Shown here: positions 61,701 to 64,000 of the stretch, piece after piece | How the letters are laid out: the number at the start of each line of letters is the position of its first letter | Numbering within the stretch: position 1 is the stretch's first letter | Assembly (NCBI RefSeq): GCF_035582795.1 | Contig: NC_134373.1 | Coordinates: forward strand, 42,515,173-42,579,172 | From: Mycteria americana | Taxonomy: Eukaryota > Chordata > Aves > Ciconiiformes > Ciconiidae | Reading direction: 5' to 3' | DNA length: 64,000 bases | The notes under the pieces: generated by a model | Told to the model about the DNA's origin: nothing | What the model saw: only the letters and a program-made list of their open reading frames with translations | The model's database searches: none | Translations under genes and position numbers: made by a program

Positions 61701-62665
61701 GTGGTTTTGCAGAGTTGTCTTATATACCATCAAAAATAAATTCCAGTTTTAATAACTTTGCATAACTGCACAATATTGTAAAAATATCTGCTTACCTGAC
61801 CCCACATAACTAGGAACTTTTGTTTCTGGTGTGGTGTTGCCAGCATAGTGGATGTTAGGAAATCAGCTGGAACAGAAGATCTGAGGTGGGGCCGGACGCT
61901 ACAAGACAAAAATATTTTGTTGGATTTGCACTAAGTGTTAATGGGCATATAATTGGGACATTCAACACGCATGTGGAAGCATATTTAAGTTCACTCAATA
62001 TCAATTTAAAAGACCTTATAAACACGGATAAGAGCGTCAGCATGTGTTTTATAGGTAAAGTTACAACTCTCATTAACACCTCACTGTAAGGAGACGGGCG
62101 TTACAAAGCTGAAGTTATACGTAACATCTACTCCACAAATGAGCGATTTTGCCAGATACCGAGGCCGGTCACTTAGGACCATTAATAAAGCATACCCTGC
62201 AGACGACGAGACGAGACTACGCGCTGCAACGCCACACAGCCGTATTCTTTTGGCCCAGGTTAACAACTCAACGTCCACCTTTCAGGAAATAAGCTTTCCG
62301 GTGACTTAGAGGCGGGGGGGGGCGGGGGGGAGGTTAAAACCCCCCAACTTTTCTGGCCGCAGCGTGTCCTCCCGGGCCTCCCGAGGGAGGGAGGGAGGCT
62401 CCCGGGAGCGCCGCCGCCTCGCCCTTTAGCCCCGGGGGCCACGGCTGTGCCGGGGTACGAGGGCGGGCAGCCACCCGCTGCCCAGCGCGGCCGCACCGAG
62501 CCCTCCCGCCGCCGTCCGAGCGGCGAGGAGCCGCCGCCTCACCCCGCCGGGGATCGCCCTCAGGCCCGGCCCGTCCACAGGCCGCCGCCTCTACCTCCTC
62601 CCGCCGCCTATGCCCTCACCCTGATGGTTGAACAGCCTCCATATCCTGGTGAAGAGGATCCCCAT
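52664..62665 (-). CDS. ARL5A: ADP-ribosylation factor-like GTPase 5A, complete
   Basis: ARL5A is an Arf-family small GTPase that is N-myristoylated, localises to the trans-Golgi and in mammals recruits the GARP tethering complex. The coding exons, in order, are 62665-62620, 60578-60518, 57515-57368, 56196-56113, 53379-53228 and 52712-52664. They sum to 540 nt, exactly 179 codons plus TGA, matching the family length. Visible features: MG at residues 1-2 (Gly2 myristoylation) in [13 protein letters not shown]-loop GLDNAGKT (about residues 24-31), switch-1 threonine in TSPTIGSN, switch-2 WDIGGQE, NKQD (guanine base) and C-terminal SRLKIR. No residue needed for GTP binding is missing. ARL5B/C are paralogues; synteny with NEB and the IWRLFNHQ start favour ARL5A. 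The start is set by the conserved MGILF. Confidence 0.97.
52713..53227 (-). other. ARL5A intron 5
   Basis: A short, AT-rich intron of 515 bp. No repeat or gene seen. Confidence 0.7.
53228..53379 (-). CDS. ARL5A: ARL5A exon 5 (guanine-base motif)
   Basis: 152 nt: [19 protein letters not shown] carries the NKQD specificity motif. The exon continues through [18 protein letters not shown] and [10 protein letters not shown], the latter including the SAK-like CAL motif. Acceptor TCCCTAG; donor GTAAGAGT. Confidence 0.97.
53380..56112 (-). other. ARL5A intron 4
   Basis: 2.7 kb of intron without recognised exon, RNA gene or mobile element. It has a moderately GC-rich stretch near 53,900-54,050. Confidence 0.6.
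56113..56196 (-). CDS. ARL5A: ARL5A exon 4
   Basis: 84 nt, 28 codons: [20 protein letters not shown] then LYKMLAHE. It contains the hydrophobic beta strand and the DSTDRER loop typical of Arf-like proteins. Acceptor TTTTTAAAG; donor GTGAGTAG. Confidence 0.97.
56197..57367 (-). other. ARL5A intron 3
   Basis: 1.2 kb, AT-rich, with a poly-A/T stretch near 56,742-56,766. Nothing else recognised. Confidence 0.6.
57368..57515 (-). CDS. ARL5A: ARL5A exon 3 (switch 1 and switch 2)
   Basis: 148 nt: [15 protein letters not shown] with the switch-1 threonine, then the interswitch [14 protein letters not shown] and the switch-2 [12 protein letters not shown], ending TNTE. Acceptor CTCTGCAG; donor GTGAGAAT. 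Confidence 0.97.
57516..60517 (-). other. ARL5A intron 2
   Basis: 3.0 kb. ATAAAGCTGAGAGA occurs twice within 60 bp (about 57,782 and 57,830), and there is a purine-rich plus-strand stretch near 59,120-59,370. No exon or known mobile element is visible. Confidence 0.6.
60518..60578 (-). CDS. ARL5A: ARL5A exon 2 (P-loop)
   Basis: 61 nt encoding [20 protein letters not shown] and the first two bases of the next Phe codon. It contains the complete phosphate-binding loop (GxxxxGKT). Acceptor TTATTTCAG; donor GTAAGTAT. Confidence 0.97.
60579..62619 (-). other. ARL5A intron 1
   Basis: 2.0 kb, the upper part lying in the CpG island. It contains the G-run pair at 62,311-62,333. GGTCAGGTAAG near 61,656-61,667 and its inverted complement CTTACCTGACC at 61,791-61,801 form a small inverted repeat with a 125-bp loop. 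No exon recognised. Confidence 0.6.
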
Positions 62666-63020
62666 CCTCAGCCGGGGCAGCTCCGGGCCTCGCCGGCTCC
62701 TCAGCGCCTACTGCGGGGTTAACCCGCTCCCGGAACGCGGGCGGCTCAGGGCCCGGCCCAGCGCCCGCTTTGCCGGCGGAAAGGCGGGCTAGGGCCTCGC
62801 CGGGCCTGCACACGTTCGGACATCGCCGCCCCGCTCCTCTCTCGCCTCACCGCCTGCCCGGGCCGGCCGCGGAGCGGGGAGAGCAACGCGCGGCGCTCCG
62901 ACCAGCGACCCCGCGGCCACCGTAGAGCCGGGGGAGGCGGGGGCGGACGCGGCGCTGTGACGTACGGAGGCGGGGCCGCCGCCGCAGCCGCCATTACGCG
63001 ACTCCGCCTCAGCGAGTGGC
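62290..63020 (-). promoter_or_regulatory. ARL5A: ARL5A CpG-island promoter
   Basis: A dense GC/CpG region covering coding exon 1, the 5' UTR and upstream DNA. On the minus strand, ATGGCGGC (YY1-type, 62,987-62,994), a CRE-like TGACGTAC (62,958-62,965) and GC boxes (GGCGGGGCC, 62,969-62,978) cluster at its upper edge. YY1 ATGGCGGC sites often lie just at or downstream of start sites, so transcription probably begins near 62,990-63,010. There is no TATA box, as usual for a housekeeping gene. Confidence 0.75.
62620..62665 (-). CDS. ARL5A: ARL5A coding exon 1
   Basis: 46 coding nt: [15 protein letters not shown] plus the first base of the next codon (phase 1). The donor is GTGAGGGC. The amphipathic, myristoylated N-terminal helix that anchors active Arf proteins to membranes is encoded here. 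The exon continues upstream as 5' UTR into the CpG island. Confidence 0.95.
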
Positions 63021-63413
63021 TCTCGCCGACGGGAGCCGCTCGCATTTAGGTCTTCCCGCCCAGAGATTTAAAAAAAACAGGTAATAACTAGGTTATACAC
63101 ACCTCTGTGTGATAGGCTAGACACGAGGTGTGGGATGTTTCCCCTCATTTGTCTTCTCCCTGAGCAAAGTACTGCTTTATTTAACAGAGAAACGCCGCGG
63201 TGCTTCCCTTTCGTTAAGCTGTCTAGCAGGGCTAATGCCCAGCACGTTTCAGCCTCAGGGCCTTTTTATTAATTTTACATGGGTCGGTCATGTTTTGTCT
63301 TTAAGTGACAGCGGTGGTGGATGCAACTTTAAGCAACGGGTATTTTCAGTGTTAGGATTTGTAACTTAAAGTATTCTCTAGGGAGCCAGAGGTAGATTGC
63401 ACGGCCGTGGGAC
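63021..63413. other. Upstream flank of ARL5A
   Basis: About 390 bp of ordinary flanking sequence between the CpG island and the LTR-like element. No gene or motif supported. Confidence 0.5.
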
Positions 63414-64000
63414 TGTATTGGGTTTGCGTGGCAAGGTTTTGGTAGCGGGGGGCTACAGGGGTGGCTTCTGTGAGAAGCTGCTAGAAGCTTCCCCCATGTC
63501 CTATAGAGCCAGTGCCAGTGGGCTCCAAGACAGACCCGCTCTTGGCCAAGGCCGAGCCCATCAGCGACAGTGGTAGCACCTCTGGGATAACGTGTTTAAG
63601 AAGGGGAAAAAAACCCTGCACAACTACAGCCGGAGAGAGGAGTTGAGAATATGTGAGAGGAACGACCCTGCAGACCCCAAGGTCAGTGGAGAAGGAGGGG
63701 AGGAGGTGCTCCAGGCGCCAGGGCAGAGATTCCCCTGCAGCCACAGTGCAGAGCATGGTGAGGCAGGCTGTCCCTGCAGCCCCTGGAGGCCCACGGTGGA
63801 GCAGATCTCCACTGCAGCCCCTGGAGGCCCACGGTGGAGCAGATCTCCACTGCAGCCCCTGGAGGCCCACGGTGGAGCAGATCTCCACTGCAGCCCCTGG
63901 AGGCCCACGGTGGAGCAGATCTCCACTGCAGCCCGTGGAGGTCCACAGTGGAGCAGATCTCCACTGCAGCCCATGGAGGCCCACGGTGGAGCAGATATCC
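63414..64000 (+). mobile_element. Avian endogenous-retrovirus LTR-like element, partial
   Basis: Starting at TGTATTGGGTTTGCGTGGCA, the sequence matches an LTR type I recognise as repeated in bird genomes, with stretches such as TTTTGGTAGCGGGGGGCTAC and GGGATAACGTGTTTAAGAAG, the latter in TATA-box position. It then passes into tandem GGAGCAGATCTCCACTGCAG units and continues off the window, so the 3' end and any internal region are not visible. It is non-coding here, and open frames on the minus strand are translated repeats. The family name cannot be given from sequence alone. Confidence 0.65.
63755..64000. repeat. 38-bp minisatellite within the LTR-like element
   Basis: At least six head-to-tail units of 38 bp (for example GTGGAGCAGATCTCCACTGC continuing AGCCCCTGGAGGCCCACG; unit starts at 63,796 and 63,834). 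Left-hand units are near-identical; the last ones have single substitutions (CCCGTGGAGGTCCACAG, CCCATGG). Each unit contains the palindrome GGAGATCTCC-like core and a PstI-type CTGCAG. The array runs off the window. Confidence 0.93.

Noticed and set aside
62746-63045. 99-codon minus-strand frame with polyalanine and polyproline
   Set aside because: Product of the ARL5A CpG island and leader; kept only as a possible upstream ORF, not as a gene.
63481-63984. 167-, 116- and 93-codon repetitive minus-strand frames
   Set aside because: These translate the 38-bp minisatellite and LTR-like sequence; a 38-bp period gives shifting frames, and there is no independent coding signal.
1-64000. CRISPR arrays, bacterial operons, tRNA or rRNA genes
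   Set aside because: None seen; the sequence is vertebrate and the only regular repeats are the 38-bp LTR minisatellite and short microsatellites. tRNAs were judged by eye only.

Overview
The window is vertebrate nuclear DNA, almost certainly from a bird. It has large introns and long AT-rich non-coding stretches. It carries a CR1 LINE with the avian-type 3' end (8-bp terminal repeats after the conserved ending) and, at the right edge, an LTR-like element resembling those interspersed in bird genomes. Two protein-coding genes can be reconstructed exon by exon, both on the minus strand: NEB (nebulin) and ARL5A. NEB next to ARL5A in the same orientation is also the arrangement I know from human 2q23, so this is a conserved syntenic block. 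The species cannot be named from the sequence.

Layout. From 322 to 23,074 lie 24 exons forming the 5' (N-terminal) part of NEB: 1,041 codons, every intron in phase 0, all with GT-AG sites. The start codon is at 23,041, and the gene continues off the left edge into further super-repeats. A candidate untranslated first exon with an upstream TATA/MEF2-like box lies at about 24,427-24,586. The largest coding-region intron (18,521-23,008) holds an old CR1 copy of unusual shape: its 5' and middle parts are present and its 3' part is missing. From about 24.6 to 43.7 kb is intergenic DNA with no gene I can support. It contains a young-looking 3' CR1 fragment (32,567-33,219) with an uninterrupted reverse-transcriptase C-terminal frame, several CpG-rich patches at 38-41 kb, and small tandem repeats.

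ARL5A occupies about 44.7-63.0 kb. Its six coding exons join in frame to exactly 179 codons plus stop, starting at 62,665 and ending at 52,664. A very long 3' UTR down to a poly(A) signal near 44,755 is plausible but inferred. The promoter is a CpG island (about 62.3-63.0 kb) with YY1, CRE-like and GC-box motifs. Beyond it, from about 63,414 to the window end, is an LTR-like repeat containing a 38-bp minisatellite.

Functionally the two genes are unrelated neighbours. Nebulin is the giant thin-filament protein of skeletal muscle, and ARL5A is a myristoylated Arf-like GTPase of the trans-Golgi. I found no undescribed multi-gene system. The most interesting signals are the compact, in-register arrangement of the nebulin N-terminal modules, the putative muscle promoter exon, the 3'-truncated CR1 with a CpG-rich head, and paired diverged repeats around the smallest NEB exon.
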